64,000 nucleotides of DNA from CAXBNB01 sp965267535. GTDB lineage: Bacteria; Bacteroidota; Bacteroidia; Cytophagales; Cyclobacteriaceae. Below are positions 50,856 to 60,550 of the stretch, in pieces. Made by a program: the position numbers and the translations under genes. The notes beneath the pieces were generated by a model. The model saw only the letters and a program-made list of their open reading frames with translations. It was not told the origin of the DNA and searched no databases. The first letter of the stretch is position 1; each line of letters starts with the position of its first letter. The stretch covers positions 1,984,001-2,048,000 of the forward strand of contig OZ254082.1 of NCBI GenBank assembly GCA_965267535.1, read 5' to 3'.

Positions 50856-50879
50856 CATTTATTAAAACTATTCAAAAGT

Positions 50880-53800
50880 ATGGATTTTAAAACTTTACGG
50901 CAAATTTTATTTAAGATGTCAATAAGAACGCTATATGCAATTTTTGTCAATTGTATCCTTCTAAGTACGATTTACGCCGAGGGAACAAATGCACAGGGCG
51001 TTAAAAGTGTGAAAGAAACACAGGTACAATTTTCACTAAAGAAAGCACCACTACTTACGGTGCTGGAGCAAATCGAAAAGCAAACAGATTTTGAATTTAC
51101 CTATAAAATAGAGGATCTGGTACATAAAGTGCAGATATCAGGAGATTTTACAAATGCAAAAGTGGCCGATGTATTGGCTTATATTTCGAAAAAAGCCAAA
51201 TTGAAGTTTCGTCAGGTCAACAACAATATCCACATATCCAAAATATCCAATGCCAATAAAGGAGAAGAAGCGGTGGAAGTGGTGTCTGACCGGATAACCA
51301 TTGCAGGTAAAGTTGTAGATGCAGAAGGAATGGGACTTCCGGGAGTAAGCATATTGGAAAAAGGCACTGCCAATGGTACAGTTACGGATTTGGATGGAAA
51401 CTATACCGTTGTGGCCGATGAAGCCGGAGTGTTGGTGTTTTCGTTTGTGGGATATATCCAGCAGGAAGTAGCCGTGAGTGCGCGTGCTACCATAGATGTA
51501 ACACTGCGTATGGATACTCAGCAGCTCGAAGAGATCGTAGTAGTAGGCTATGGTACAAAGAAAAAATCTGAAGTAACCAACGCTGTGGTGCAGACCTCTG
51601 GTGAAGAAATAAAGCGTACACCCGCTGTGTCACTTTCCAACTCCCTGGCTGGCCGGCTGGCCGGTTTGTATGTAAATCAGCGAGGTTCGGCACCCGGCTT
51701 TGACGATGCGTCTATCAATGTGCGGGGATTCAATACCTACCGCGACAATTCTGCACTCATCGTTATCGACGGAGTGGCTAATGCAGACCCTGACGGCCTC
51801 AACAGGTTAGATCCTAATGATATAGAGTCTATATCGGTACTGAAAGATGCTTCTGCTGCGATATATGGAGCTCAGTCTGCGGGAGGCGTTATTCTGGTAA
51901 CAACCAAGCGAGGTAAGTCCGGCAAGCCTACATTTAATTACACCATGATGCAGGGGTATCAGTCGCCCACTTCGAAAGTGCGTACTGCCGATGCACTACA
52001 ATATATGAACATACTCAATGCCAGTAGAGAGCTGGATGGAGAACAGGAGGATTTTCCGGACGAACTGATTGACGGGTACACTAACGGCACCTTGCGCTCA
52101 GAAGACTGGTGGGATGCCCTGATAGATGGGCCGGTAGGACAAGACAGACACTCTCTGACTATGCGGGGAGGCAATGACAAAGTAAGGTATTTTGCTTCTG
52201 CAGGTACAGCATCTCAGGGAGGAATACTCTACGGGGACGACAAAACCAGCCTGAAGCAATACAATGTGAGAAGCAATCTGGACATATCCGTTACTGATAA
52301 CTTTGAAGTAGGACTGGATTTGTCATTTAGAAGAAAAGCCACCCAAACGCCACAATCTGCACCGGGAGGAGATTTACATTTCGCAGTACAAATGAGCCCG
52401 CTGCGCGAAGCATTTATCGATCAGGACAAGCGGTACCCATCCGAGGGCTGGTCGCATCTAAACCCCGCAGCAAGAGTGAAAAGTCCCGGCTATAGAACAT
52501 ACCTCAATGAGGTCGCTTCGGGTACGTTTCGGTACAAGTATGACATCCCCGTACTGGAGGGGTTATCGCTGGAAGGGTTTGCCTCAATGATTAAAGGCAT
52601 GTGGTACAACAAGACATTTAATTATGTGTGGGATTACTACGAAAAAAACAGCAGCGATGAAATAGTGAAAAAACAATCACGAACGGTAGAAGATATCGGG
52701 TTGCGAGAGGATTTTACGCAGGATCAGCGTATTACATTAAACACTCGTATAGCGTATCAAAAATCTTTTGACGAGCATACCGTCAGTGCGTTTTTGGCTT
52801 ATGAACAAATGGACTACACCCGAAACAATTTTTGGGCACAGCGTCTGGGATATGATTCACCTCAAATCGATCAGTTGTTTGCCGGTAGCACAGACAGAAG
52901 CAACGGTAGCAATAGTGGCGGGGCATCCGAATCGTCGCGGCAAAATTACTTTGGCAGAGCTACCTATGATTACAAGCAGAAATACCTTGTAGGGTTTAAC
53001 TTTCGCTACGATGGTTCGCCTATTTTTCCCGAAAACAGTCGCTTTGGATTTTTTCCCGGCTTCTCACTGGGATGGGTTTTGTCGGAAGAAAGCTTTATTC
53101 CAAACGCAGTATTTAGCAACCTGAAGCTTCGTGCCTCATGGGGGCAAACCGGTAATGACAGGGTGGATCCATTTCAATACATAGGTCGTTTTGGATACGC
53201 CCGTGGCTTTGTCGTAGACGGTACTGACGTACGAGGCATAGCCGCTCAGACAACACCCAACCCCAACATTACCTGGGAGGTATCTACCACCAGCAACCTG
53301 GGATTGGAAGCCGGCTTTTTACAGGGTAGGTTAAATATGGAAGTTGATCTTTTTTATACAAAAACAACTGATATCTTAGGACGAAGACAAGCATCAATCC
53401 CGGGCTATACAGGATTGGCTTTGCCCGATGAAAACATCGGTGAAATGGAAAACAAAGGAATCGAGTTTCAAACGTCATTTCGTACTGATGTAGGAGAGGT
53501 GGCACTCAGGGCACAGGGTAATGTGTCGTACAACAAAAACAAAATCTTGTTTTTTGATGAAGTGCCTCAGGCAGAACCCTACCAAAAACTGGAAGGTAAT
53601 CCGCTGGGATCTGGCCTGGTATACAAAGCCATAGGCATATACCGCACTCAAGACGATCTGGACAATAATGTAAACTACAGCAATGCCGGACTGGGTAACC
53701 TGATTTTTGCTGACCTGAACAATGACGGTGAGATAAACAGCAATGACAGGTACATGTTTGATGCTACAGCTTTTCCCAAGACACAGTTTGGTCTCAATCT

Positions 53801-54251
53801 GGGAGCAGATTTCAAAGGGTTTGATTTTACGATCCTGTTTCAGGGACAGGGAGGTGCAAAGTGGCGCCTAGACAATGGCTTTGATACCGGAGCAAATGGT
53901 AACGGCCTGGAGTATGTAGCTGAAAATAGTTTTACACTCAGCAATACAAGTGCAGAACTTCCCAGAATACGCCCAAGAGGTGTAGGAGCTGGCAATACAG
54001 ATTTTTGGTACAAAAGTGTGTTTTGGGTGAGAGTGAAAGCGATGGAGCTAGGGTACAACCTGCCTTCAGAGTTAATCTCCAAAGTAGGTATATCCGGATT
54101 GCGGGTATATTTTTCCAGCCAGAACCTTTTCATGGTGTACAACAACCTGAAAAAATATGGCATTGGAGATCCTGAGTTTACCAACAACGGTAAAGGGGCG
54201 CAGTATCCCAACATGAAAACGGTAAGTTTTGGTTTAAATCTCACCTTTTAA
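50880..54251 (+). CDS. SusC/RagA family TonB-linked outer-membrane protein with STN domain
   Basis: Start taken at ATG 50880 (MDFKTLRQILFK); the ATG at 50811 lies in a hairpin and adds only 23 unsupported residues. The 1123-residue protein has a signal peptide. It then has an STN domain (about 40-110: FSLKKAPLLTVLEQIEKQ), a carboxypeptidase-D-like repeat (about 140-220: AGKVVDAEGMGLPGVSILEKG), a plug (EEIVVVGYGTKKKSEVT, NVRGFNTYRD, LKDASAAIYG) and a 22-strand barrel ending in VSFGLNLTF. SusC proteins import oligomers with SusD. The STN domain shows signal transfer to FecR. Substrate unknown. Confidence 0.95.
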   Translation: MDFKTLRQILFKMSIRTLYAIFVNCILLSTIYAEGTNAQGVKSVKETQVQFSLKKAPLLTVLEQIEKQTDFEFTYKIEDLVHKVQISGDFTNAKVADVLAYISKKAKLKFRQVNNNIHISKISNANKGEEAVEVVSDRITIAGKVVDAEGMGLPGVSILEKGTANGTVTDLDGNYTVVADEAGVLVFSFVGYIQQEVAVSARATIDVTLRMDTQQLEEIVVVGYGTKKKSEVTNAVVQTSGEEIKRTPAVSLSNSLAGRLAGLYVNQRGSAPGFDDASINVRGFNTYRDNSALIVIDGVANADPDGLNRLDPNDIESISVLKDASAAIYGAQSAGGVILVTTKRGKSGKPTFNYTMMQGYQSPTSKVRTADALQYMNILNASRELDGEQEDFPDELIDGYTNGTLRSEDWWDALIDGPVGQDRHSLTMRGGNDKVRYFASAGTASQGGILYGDDKTSLKQYNVRSNLDISVTDNFEVGLDLSFRRKATQTPQSAPGGDLHFAVQMSPLREAFIDQDKRYPSEGWSHLNPAARVKSPGYRTYLNEVASGTFRYKYDIPVLEGLSLEGFASMIKGMWYNKTFNYVWDYYEKNSSDEIVKKQSRTVEDIGLREDFTQDQRITLNTRIAYQKSFDEHTVSAFLAYEQMDYTRNNFWAQRLGYDSPQIDQLFAGSTDRSNGSNSGGASESSRQNYFGRATYDYKQKYLVGFNFRYDGSPIFPENSRFGFFPGFSLGWVLSEESFIPNAVFSNLKLRASWGQTGNDRVDPFQYIGRFGYARGFVVDGTDVRGIAAQTTPNPNITWEVSTTSNLGLEAGFLQGRLNMEVDLFYTKTTDILGRRQASIPGYTGLALPDENIGEMENKGIEFQTSFRTDVGEVALRAQGNVSYNKNKILFFDEVPQAEPYQKLEGNPLGSGLVYKAIGIYRTQDDLDNNVNYSNAGLGNLIFADLNNDGEINSNDRYMFDATAFPKTQFGLNLGADFKGFDFTILFQGQGGAKWRLDNGFDTGANGNGLEYVAENSFTLSNTSAELPRIRPRGVGAGNTDFWYKSVFWVRVKAMELGYNLPSELISKVGISGLRVYFSSQNLFMVYNNLKKYGIGDPEFTNNGKGAQYPNMKTVSFGLNLTF

Positions 54252-56114
54252 ATGCAGCACACCATGAAGAATAAAAAGTATATAATATATAGATCAAAGA
54301 CCCTGGTAGCTACAGTTTTATGCGCATTGTTTTCGTTATCATGTAGCGAAGATCTACTGGATAAGCAACCTCTGGATGCCATATCTGAGAAAGATGTGTT
54401 CAACGATGCAAACTTCTTGCAAAACTATGTGTACAATGTATACAACGGGATCAGGCCTCATTGGAGTCCGGGTACGGGAGGCTACATAGGGCTGACAGAC
54501 CTGGCCGTGAGCCAGTCTGAAACCCACGACAGGAGTGGAGGCATACGCCAATACCTGGAAGGTACCATAGATCCGGATAATATTACCTCACTGACCAACA
54601 TCTGGAACTTTCAATACGATTACATCAAACGAGCCAATACTTTCTTTGAAAACATAGAGGGATCTGCGGTAGACCCGGCAGTGCTGGATCCGATGAAAGG
54701 GGAGGTGCACTTTATCCGGGCATGGATGTACTTTGACCTGGCCCGACACTTTGGAGGAGTGCCTCTCATTACATCTACTTTCCAGCTGGGTAGCGACAAT
54801 TTCGACGTAGAGAGAAGCACCTATGCAGAAGTAGCCAATTTTGTGATCGAGGAATGCGACAAGGCTATAGCCCTGCTGGACGGAGTAAATGCTCCTCCCG
54901 GTAAAATAAGCAAGGAAGCAGCCATGGGGCTGAAGGCACGCATGTTGCTGTACATGGCGAGTCCGCTAAACAACCCGTCGAACGACAGAGCTAAGTGGGA
55001 AGCCGCAGAAGTAGCTACTAAAGCTGTGATAGACGCAGGTTTTTCATTGCATGCAGATCACTCAGAACTGTTTACTCAACCCATAAAGAGCGACGAAACC
55101 ATATTTGCTCAGTCATTTACAGCCGAAACCAGAATACCCGATTGGGGGTACAATTATGATTTTTGGCCAAGTGGATTTGATGCTCGTCAGCGGTTGTCAC
55201 CTACTCAGACATTTGTCAACATGTTTCAGATGACAAACGGAGAGTACCCGTACCTTGAGGATGGCATTACAGTAAACCCCAGTGCCGGTTATGATCCTCA
55301 AAACCCGAATGAAGACAGAGACCCCCGCTATTATAGCTACATAATATATCCTGGAGCAGGCCCTCTCAATATAGTAGACGGGTCTAAAAGTACCCAGCGA
55401 TTGTATGAGTACTGGGAAGATGCCAACCCCAACGCCGATAACCTGGGGCCGTATGAAAACCCGAATAAATTTGATCCGGTAAATGGTCAGGAGTTATTTG
55501 ATTTTGGGCGTGACTCTAAGACCTACTGGGTAAAAGGGTTGACCCCTTTTCACTGGAGAGTACAAACCGGATATACTTTCCGTAAACTACTCGATTTTAC
55601 AGGTCCCAGAGCAAGCTTCGATTATGATTACAACCAACTGGTGGTTCACATGCGTTTGGCGGAGTTCTTCTTAAACTATGCCGAAATACAGATGGCATTA
55701 GGAAATGAACCCCTGGCCAGGGAGTATATCAATAAAGTGCGTAGAAGACCTTCGGTAAATATGCCGGATATTACCAGCACTGGAGCCGATCTGGTACGGG
55801 AGTATCGCAACGAACGAGCTGTTGAATTGCACCTGGAAGATTCCAGATTTTTCGATCTCATGCGATGGAAAGCTGCACCGGGCAAGGTAGACCTGAATCC
55901 TATCCGTGGATTGGCTGAAGTAACCATGGATTGGAGCACAGCCAGTGAAGGAGATGCCATGGGTACACTTCACTATACCTATGGAGAAATCACCACAGCA
56001 GATGAGCGTTCGCCATGGCCGGGAGATTACTACTACCTGTTGCCTATTCCCAGAGAGGAAATCAAACGAAGCAACAACAGTATAAAACAAAACCCTGGTT
56101 ATAGTCAGGATTAG
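54252..56114 (+). CDS. SusD/RagB family outer-membrane lipoprotein
   Basis: The 620-residue protein starts directly after the susC stop (TAA then ATG). The fifth codon is another ATG (54264), which could be the true start. A lipoprotein signal (TLVATVLCALFSLSC) and helix-rich TPR-like SusD body follow (DLLDKQPLDAISEKDVF, IKRANTFFENI, EVHFIRAWMYFDLARHFGGVPLI, LKARMLLYMASP, RMRLAEFFLNYAEIQ). The C-terminal YNRRHFDLMRW-like EYRNERAVELHLEDSRFFDLMRWK is standard. SusD holds ligand on the SusC lid. Confidence 0.95.
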   Translation: MQHTMKNKKYIIYRSKTLVATVLCALFSLSCSEDLLDKQPLDAISEKDVFNDANFLQNYVYNVYNGIRPHWSPGTGGYIGLTDLAVSQSETHDRSGGIRQYLEGTIDPDNITSLTNIWNFQYDYIKRANTFFENIEGSAVDPAVLDPMKGEVHFIRAWMYFDLARHFGGVPLITSTFQLGSDNFDVERSTYAEVANFVIEECDKAIALLDGVNAPPGKISKEAAMGLKARMLLYMASPLNNPSNDRAKWEAAEVATKAVIDAGFSLHADHSELFTQPIKSDETIFAQSFTAETRIPDWGYNYDFWPSGFDARQRLSPTQTFVNMFQMTNGEYPYLEDGITVNPSAGYDPQNPNEDRDPRYYSYIIYPGAGPLNIVDGSKSTQRLYEYWEDANPNADNLGPYENPNKFDPVNGQELFDFGRDSKTYWVKGLTPFHWRVQTGYTFRKLLDFTGPRASFDYDYNQLVVHMRLAEFFLNYAEIQMALGNEPLAREYINKVRRRPSVNMPDITSTGADLVREYRNERAVELHLEDSRFFDLMRWKAAPGKVDLNPIRGLAEVTMDWSTASEGDAMGTLHYTYGEITTADERSPWPGDYYYLLPIPREEIKRSNNSIKQNPGYSQD

Positions 56115-56132
56115 TATATCAAATAATAAGAC

Positions 56133-56166
56133 AAACCACCAGCCGAATCGAGGTTGGTGGTTTTTT
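56133..56166 (+). terminator. Rho-independent terminator after susD
   Basis: AAACCACCAGCC (56133-56144) pairs with GGTTGGTGGTTT (56152-56163) with one G-T pair and loop GAATCGA, followed by a run of T. It lies 18 bases after the susD stop. It also shows that the longer in-frame TTG start at 56154 for the next gene is not used. Confidence 0.85.
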
Positions 56167-56198
56167 ATTCTTTTTCTAAAAAAGTAGCGCTTGTAAGT

Positions 56199-59100
56199 AT
56201 GGATCAATTCAGTGTAGTCTTAAAGAAATGCAGGTACCACGCGATGTGTGTCGGTATGGCTATATGGCTGGTAGTAGGCTGTACGGGCACACAAAGCCCA
56301 TTTGAGAATTCCAGGTTTGTTTCCGTAGATAAAAATCAATCCGGGATTCATTTTGCCAATATGCTCACCGAAAATGACAGCATCAATTATTTTGAATACC
56401 TCTATATATACATGGGTGGAGGAGTAGCCATAGCCGATTTCAATCAGGATGGATTATCCGATATTTATTTTACCGGCAATATGGTTCAAAACAAACTGTA
56501 TCTCAACAAAGGAGGATTGCAATTTGAAGACATTACAGCACAGGCAGGTGTAGAAGGAGACGACAGGTGGGTGACCGGTGTAACCGTAGGAGATGCTAAT
56601 CAGGACGGATGGCCCGACTTGTATGTTAGTGTTTCGGGTAAATGGACAACCCGGAAAAACCTTTTGTATATAAATGATGCGAAAACAGGCCAAGTGCCTT
56701 CTTTTACAGAGCAAGCCGAAGCATATGGAGTAGCCGACACAGGAAACAGTACTCAGGCCGTGTTTTTTGATTATGACAATGATGGCTTGCAGGATTTGTA
56801 TGTGGCTAATTACCCTCTTACAGCCTCAGGGCAAACCATACGAAACTATACCCTTTACCATCAGGACCCACCTTATGAAGTAAGTGACAGGTTGTATAAA
56901 AATGAAGGAGGAGGCCGCTTCACAGATGTGACCCAGCAGAGCGGACTGGCCAAATATGGCTTGTCTCTCGGAGTGTCAGTCGGAGACTACAACCAGGATG
57001 GCTGGCAGGATATTTATGTGTCCAATGATTTTAGTACACCCGATTATATGCTTATCAACAATCGGGACGGTACGTTTTCAGATCAGGTGCGTGAGGCTAC
57101 TAACCATACCTCGTATTTTGGTATGGGCACAGATGCAGCCGATATCAACAACGACGGGAGGTTGGATATTTTTCAGGTAGATATGCTTCCCAAGGACAAC
57201 CGAAGGTCGAAGGAAAATATGGATAGTATGAATCCCGAGCGCTTTCGTCAGTTGCTGGAAAACGACATGCATTACCAGTACTCTACCAACACTCTTCAGC
57301 TCAATATAGGTACGGACAGCCTGGGAGTGCCACACTTTAGCGACATAGCCCGAATGGCAGGTGTATCATCTACCGATTGGAGTTGGGCAGCACTATTGGC
57401 AGATTTAGACAATGATGGATTTAAGGATGCTTTTGTGAGCAATGGCGTTAGACGTGATATCAACAACAGAGATTTTTTTAAAAGTCAGTTGGTCAAAAAT
57501 TATCACGATTCCATGACATTGGACTTGACCCAAAAAATGCCTTCAGAGAAAATATCAAACTATGTGTTTAAAAATCAGTCAGACCTCACATTTGCGAATG
57601 TAACTACCCGATGGGGACTGGATGCCCGGGGCTTTTCTAATGGAGTAGCCTATGGCGATCTGGATAACGATGGCGATCTGGATTTGGTGATAAACAATCT
57701 GGATGGAGTAAGCCAGCTATACGAAAACAAAACCACTGAACAAAAAAACACGAATTATTTGCGCATACGCCTGATAGGCCCTGAAAAAAATCCACTGGGG
57801 CTGGGGGCAAAGGTAGAATTGACACACGGTGGACATAGCCAATACCACGAACACACCCTTACGCGCGGTTTTCAAAGTGCAGTAGATCCGGTTGTCCACT
57901 TTGGGTTAGGCCACATTCAGCGGGTAGATAAAGTGAAAGTAACATGGCCAAACGGAAAAGTACAGCTAATACGTGAAGTGCCGGGTAACCAACTACTCAC
58001 CCTAAACTATACCCAAGCCACAGAACCAGGAGATCACCCGGGGCGTGAGTATACACATTTGGTAGAAGACATTACAGCCAAAGTAAATTTGACACACAGG
58101 CACATAGAAAATGATTTTGACGACTATAGGTACCAATTATTATTGCCTCACAAGACCTCACAATATGGACCGGCTTTGGCAGTAGCAGATATAAATGGCG
58201 ATGGTGCCGACGATTTTTATGTAGGTGGCGCGGCAGGGCATCCCGGTCAGCTTTACATCCAGGATGAGTCGGGCCGTTTTCATCCGTCGCAGGAGGTATT
58301 GTGGCAGGTGTTTGCCGGTCAGGAAGAAGTGAGCGCTGTGTTTTTTGATGCCAACAAGGATAGTTACCCCGATCTGTATGTAGTGTGTGGAGGAAATGAG
58401 TGGCGGGAAGGCGATCAGGCGTATCGGGATAGACTGTATATCAATGACGGTAAAGGACAATTTCGACTGGATACCTCAGCGCTTCCTGTACTGACAGTGA
58501 GCGGCGCATGTGCCCGACCGGCGGATTACGACAATGACGGTGATCTGGATTTGTTTGTAGGGGGCAGACTAAAGCCCAGAAACTACCCTTACCCTGTAGA
58601 TAGTTATATTCTGCGCAATGAAAGTACAGCAGAGGAGGTTCGTTTTGAAGAAGTGACAGCACAGACAGCCCCGGAGCTGCTTCAGCTGGGTATGGTTACA
58701 GCAGCGGAGTGGACAGACCTGGATAACGATGGCGACTTGGACCTGACGGTAGCAGGAGAATGGATGCCCATCACCATGTTTATCAACAACGGGTGCAGGT
58801 TTACCAAACAGACAGGAGCAAACGGCTTGTCAGAGTCAAATGGCTGGTGGTTTAGTCTTGCTTCGGCCGATTTTGATCAGGACGGGGATATAGATTTTGT
58901 GGCAGGCAACCTGGGAGTCAATTACAAGTATCAGGCGAGTCGGGAAGAGCCTTTTAGCGTTTATACATACGATTACGACAACAACAAAAAACAAGATTTG
59001 GTGCTGGGCTATTATCAGGACGGGGTACAATATCCGGTGAGGGGGCGAGAGTGCTCTTCGCAACAAATTCCAGCCATCAAAGCTAAGTTTAAGGATTACA

Positions 59101-59549
59101 AGTCCTTTGCCCGGGCAAGCCTGAAAGACATATACTCTACCGAGCACCTGGAAAAATCGCTGCGATACGATGTAGGTAGTTTTGCTTCAGTATTTGTAGA
59201 AAACCAAGGCGATGGTAGTTTTTCTATGCGTCCGATGGATCAGTTGGCGCAGTTCTCAGCCATGAATAGTATTCTGATAGATGACTTCAATGCAGACGGA
59301 CAGCAAGACGTATTTTCTGCTGGAAACCTGTATGGAGCAGAAGTAGAAACACCGCGGGGAGATGCCGGATACGGGCTCATTAGCCTGGGCAATGGTCAGG
59401 GGGAGTTTGTGAGTCAGATGCCGTACGAAAGCGGTGTGATGATACGAGGCGAAGTGCGGGCTGTACATAGTCTGACGTTGGCATCCGGAGCAAAAGGCAT
59501 CTTAATAGCCAAAAACAACGATAGCTTACAACTGCTGAAAATAAAGTAG
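56199..59549 (+). CDS. FG-GAP/ASPIC (UnbV) repeat lipoprotein
   Basis: Start taken at ATG 56199 (MDQFSVVLKK); an earlier TTG lies in the susD terminator. The 1116-residue protein has a lipobox LVVGC near residue 28. Multiple FG-GAP/VCBS blades follow (ADFNQDGLSDIYFTGN, GDANQDGWPDLYV, ADINGDGADDFYVGG and others, at least ten). An ASPIC/UnbV module lies at about 510-590 (RLIGPEKNPLGLGAKVEL, HFGLGHIQRVDKVKVTWPNGK). A second set of blades closes it. It appears in SusCD loci and probably binds the substrate at the surface. The gene at 1-1452 is a paralog of the second half. Confidence 0.9.
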   Translation: MDQFSVVLKKCRYHAMCVGMAIWLVVGCTGTQSPFENSRFVSVDKNQSGIHFANMLTENDSINYFEYLYIYMGGGVAIADFNQDGLSDIYFTGNMVQNKLYLNKGGLQFEDITAQAGVEGDDRWVTGVTVGDANQDGWPDLYVSVSGKWTTRKNLLYINDAKTGQVPSFTEQAEAYGVADTGNSTQAVFFDYDNDGLQDLYVANYPLTASGQTIRNYTLYHQDPPYEVSDRLYKNEGGGRFTDVTQQSGLAKYGLSLGVSVGDYNQDGWQDIYVSNDFSTPDYMLINNRDGTFSDQVREATNHTSYFGMGTDAADINNDGRLDIFQVDMLPKDNRRSKENMDSMNPERFRQLLENDMHYQYSTNTLQLNIGTDSLGVPHFSDIARMAGVSSTDWSWAALLADLDNDGFKDAFVSNGVRRDINNRDFFKSQLVKNYHDSMTLDLTQKMPSEKISNYVFKNQSDLTFANVTTRWGLDARGFSNGVAYGDLDNDGDLDLVINNLDGVSQLYENKTTEQKNTNYLRIRLIGPEKNPLGLGAKVELTHGGHSQYHEHTLTRGFQSAVDPVVHFGLGHIQRVDKVKVTWPNGKVQLIREVPGNQLLTLNYTQATEPGDHPGREYTHLVEDITAKVNLTHRHIENDFDDYRYQLLLPHKTSQYGPALAVADINGDGADDFYVGGAAGHPGQLYIQDESGRFHPSQEVLWQVFAGQEEVSAVFFDANKDSYPDLYVVCGGNEWREGDQAYRDRLYINDGKGQFRLDTSALPVLTVSGACARPADYDNDGDLDLFVGGRLKPRNYPYPVDSYILRNESTAEEVRFEEVTAQTAPELLQLGMVTAAEWTDLDNDGDLDLTVAGEWMPITMFINNGCRFTKQTGANGLSESNGWWFSLASADFDQDGDIDFVAGNLGVNYKYQASREEPFSVYTYDYDNNKKQDLVLGYYQDGVQYPVRGRECSSQQIPAIKAKFKDYKSFARASLKDIYSTEHLEKSLRYDVGSFASVFVENQGDGSFSMRPMDQLAQFSAMNSILIDDFNADGQQDVFSAGNLYGAEVETPRGDAGYGLISLGNGQGEFVSQMPYESGVMIRGEVRAVHSLTLASGAKGILIAKNNDSLQLLKIK

Positions 59550-59868
59550 ACAAGGAACAATAGTTTAGTAGTGTATATTGTAGTGTGCGGGTGTATCCAT
59601 GTGGGTATACCCGTTTTTAGTTTTAGCGTTTTAGGTAAATCCCTGTGTAAAATTACCGCCAATATGAGCAGAGTAGTATTTTTGCAGTCAGGTGGTGATG
59701 CTGTAAATGCTGAGTAATATATTGACTATAAAAGAGTTAAGCGTCATTGAAAAAGCCGGTGATTAATTTTCTTAAAAAAGTTTTCAAACAGGTTAGGGGT
59801 AAGTAAGCCTTTGTGGCTTTTTAAGAAAGTCGGGTAAGCCTGGCCATGCATACTATACCTTTTCCGGA
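59550..59868. other. Intergenic region between FG-GAP gene and second ECF sigma
   Basis: 319 bases. It contains a terminator at 59588-59618 and a TATTTTTG element at 59677-59684 with no matching -33. A segment AAAAAAGTTTTCAAACAGG (59774-59792) followed by TTAGGGGTA (59793-59801) resembles ECF-dependent promoter regions of Bacteroidota FecR loci from memory. No convincing gene is seen. Confidence 0.45.
59588..59618 (+). terminator. Rho-independent terminator after FG-GAP gene
   Basis: CGGGTGTATCC (59588-59598) pairs with GGGTATACCCG (59603-59613) with two G-T pairs and loop ATGT, followed by TTTTT. It closes the first ECF-FecR-SusC-SusD-FG-GAP set. Confidence 0.85.
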
Positions 59869-60501
59869 TTGAACGAAATAGGAAACACATACGATACCCT
59901 TACACTCAAGGAAATATTTGTACGCCTGTCAGCGACGAACGACAGGCCGCTTTACAATTATTTTTTCAAAAAATACTATCCCAAACTTATCTGGTTTACA
60001 CTGCTTTATGTAAAGCAGCACAATGCCGCAGAAGAAATCGTATCGGATGTGTTATTGACGCTGTTTAAAAACAGGCAGAAGATAGCTCAGATGGATGGCA
60101 TTGAGGGATACTTGTTTATAGTGACTAAAAACCAGGCATTGAAATACCTTCGCAAAAATGCCCGAATGGTTTATATGGACAAAATGGAAAGTGAGGCCGA
60201 TTTGTTTTACTCCGATAGCGCATCACCCGAATACGAGTATATAGGCAATGAATTTCATCAGGTAATCAAAGACACCATTGATACCCTGCCAACCAAGCGC
60301 AAGATGGTTTTTAAGCTGGTAAAAGAGGACCACCTTCGGTACAAAGATGTGGCAGAGTTGCTGGATCTTTCGCTCAAGACAGTGGAAGCACACATGGGGC
60401 TGGCCTTGAAAACCATCAGCAAAACCATACAAGATTACAAAGCGGGCAAACATCAGCCAACACCTGTGATTGACATTAAAAAAAAGTGGAAAAATGATTA
60501 A
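59869..60501 (+). CDS. ECF sigma-70 family RNA polymerase factor (second locus)
   Basis: The 210-residue protein has sigma-2 (YYPKLIWFTLLYVKQHNAAEEIVSDVLLTLFKNR, LFIVTKNQALKYLRK) and sigma-4 (LPTKRKMVFKLVKEDHLRYKDVAELLDLSLKTVEAHM). It is a second ECF factor, only distantly like the first. The start is TTG at 59869, the same rare codon as in the first sigma gene; no in-frame ATG is available upstream. It is followed by fecR 49 bases later and by susC. Confidence 0.9.
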   Translation: MNEIGNTYDTLTLKEIFVRLSATNDRPLYNYFFKKYYPKLIWFTLLYVKQHNAAEEIVSDVLLTLFKNRQKIAQMDGIEGYLFIVTKNQALKYLRKNARMVYMDKMESEADLFYSDSASPEYEYIGNEFHQVIKDTIDTLPTKRKMVFKLVKEDHLRYKDVAELLDLSLKTVEAHMGLALKTISKTIQDYKAGKHQPTPVIDIKKKWKND

Positions 60502-60550
60502 GGGTAAATCAGTAGTTCCGGCTTTTTAACGCGAAGAGAGAATGAATTAA

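Noticed and set aside
50811..50879. Upstream ATG of the first SusC
   Set aside because: It lies inside a hairpin arm and the added residues before MDFKTLRQ have no signal peptide shape.
56154..56198. TTG start of the FG-GAP lipoprotein inside the susD terminator
   Set aside because: The terminator stem and T-tract would be translated; the ATG at 56199 gives a normal lipoprotein signal.
59661..59717. 17-codon frame starting at the ATG near 59664
   Set aside because: Too short, no signal or context; only the TATTTTTG element inside it is of interest.
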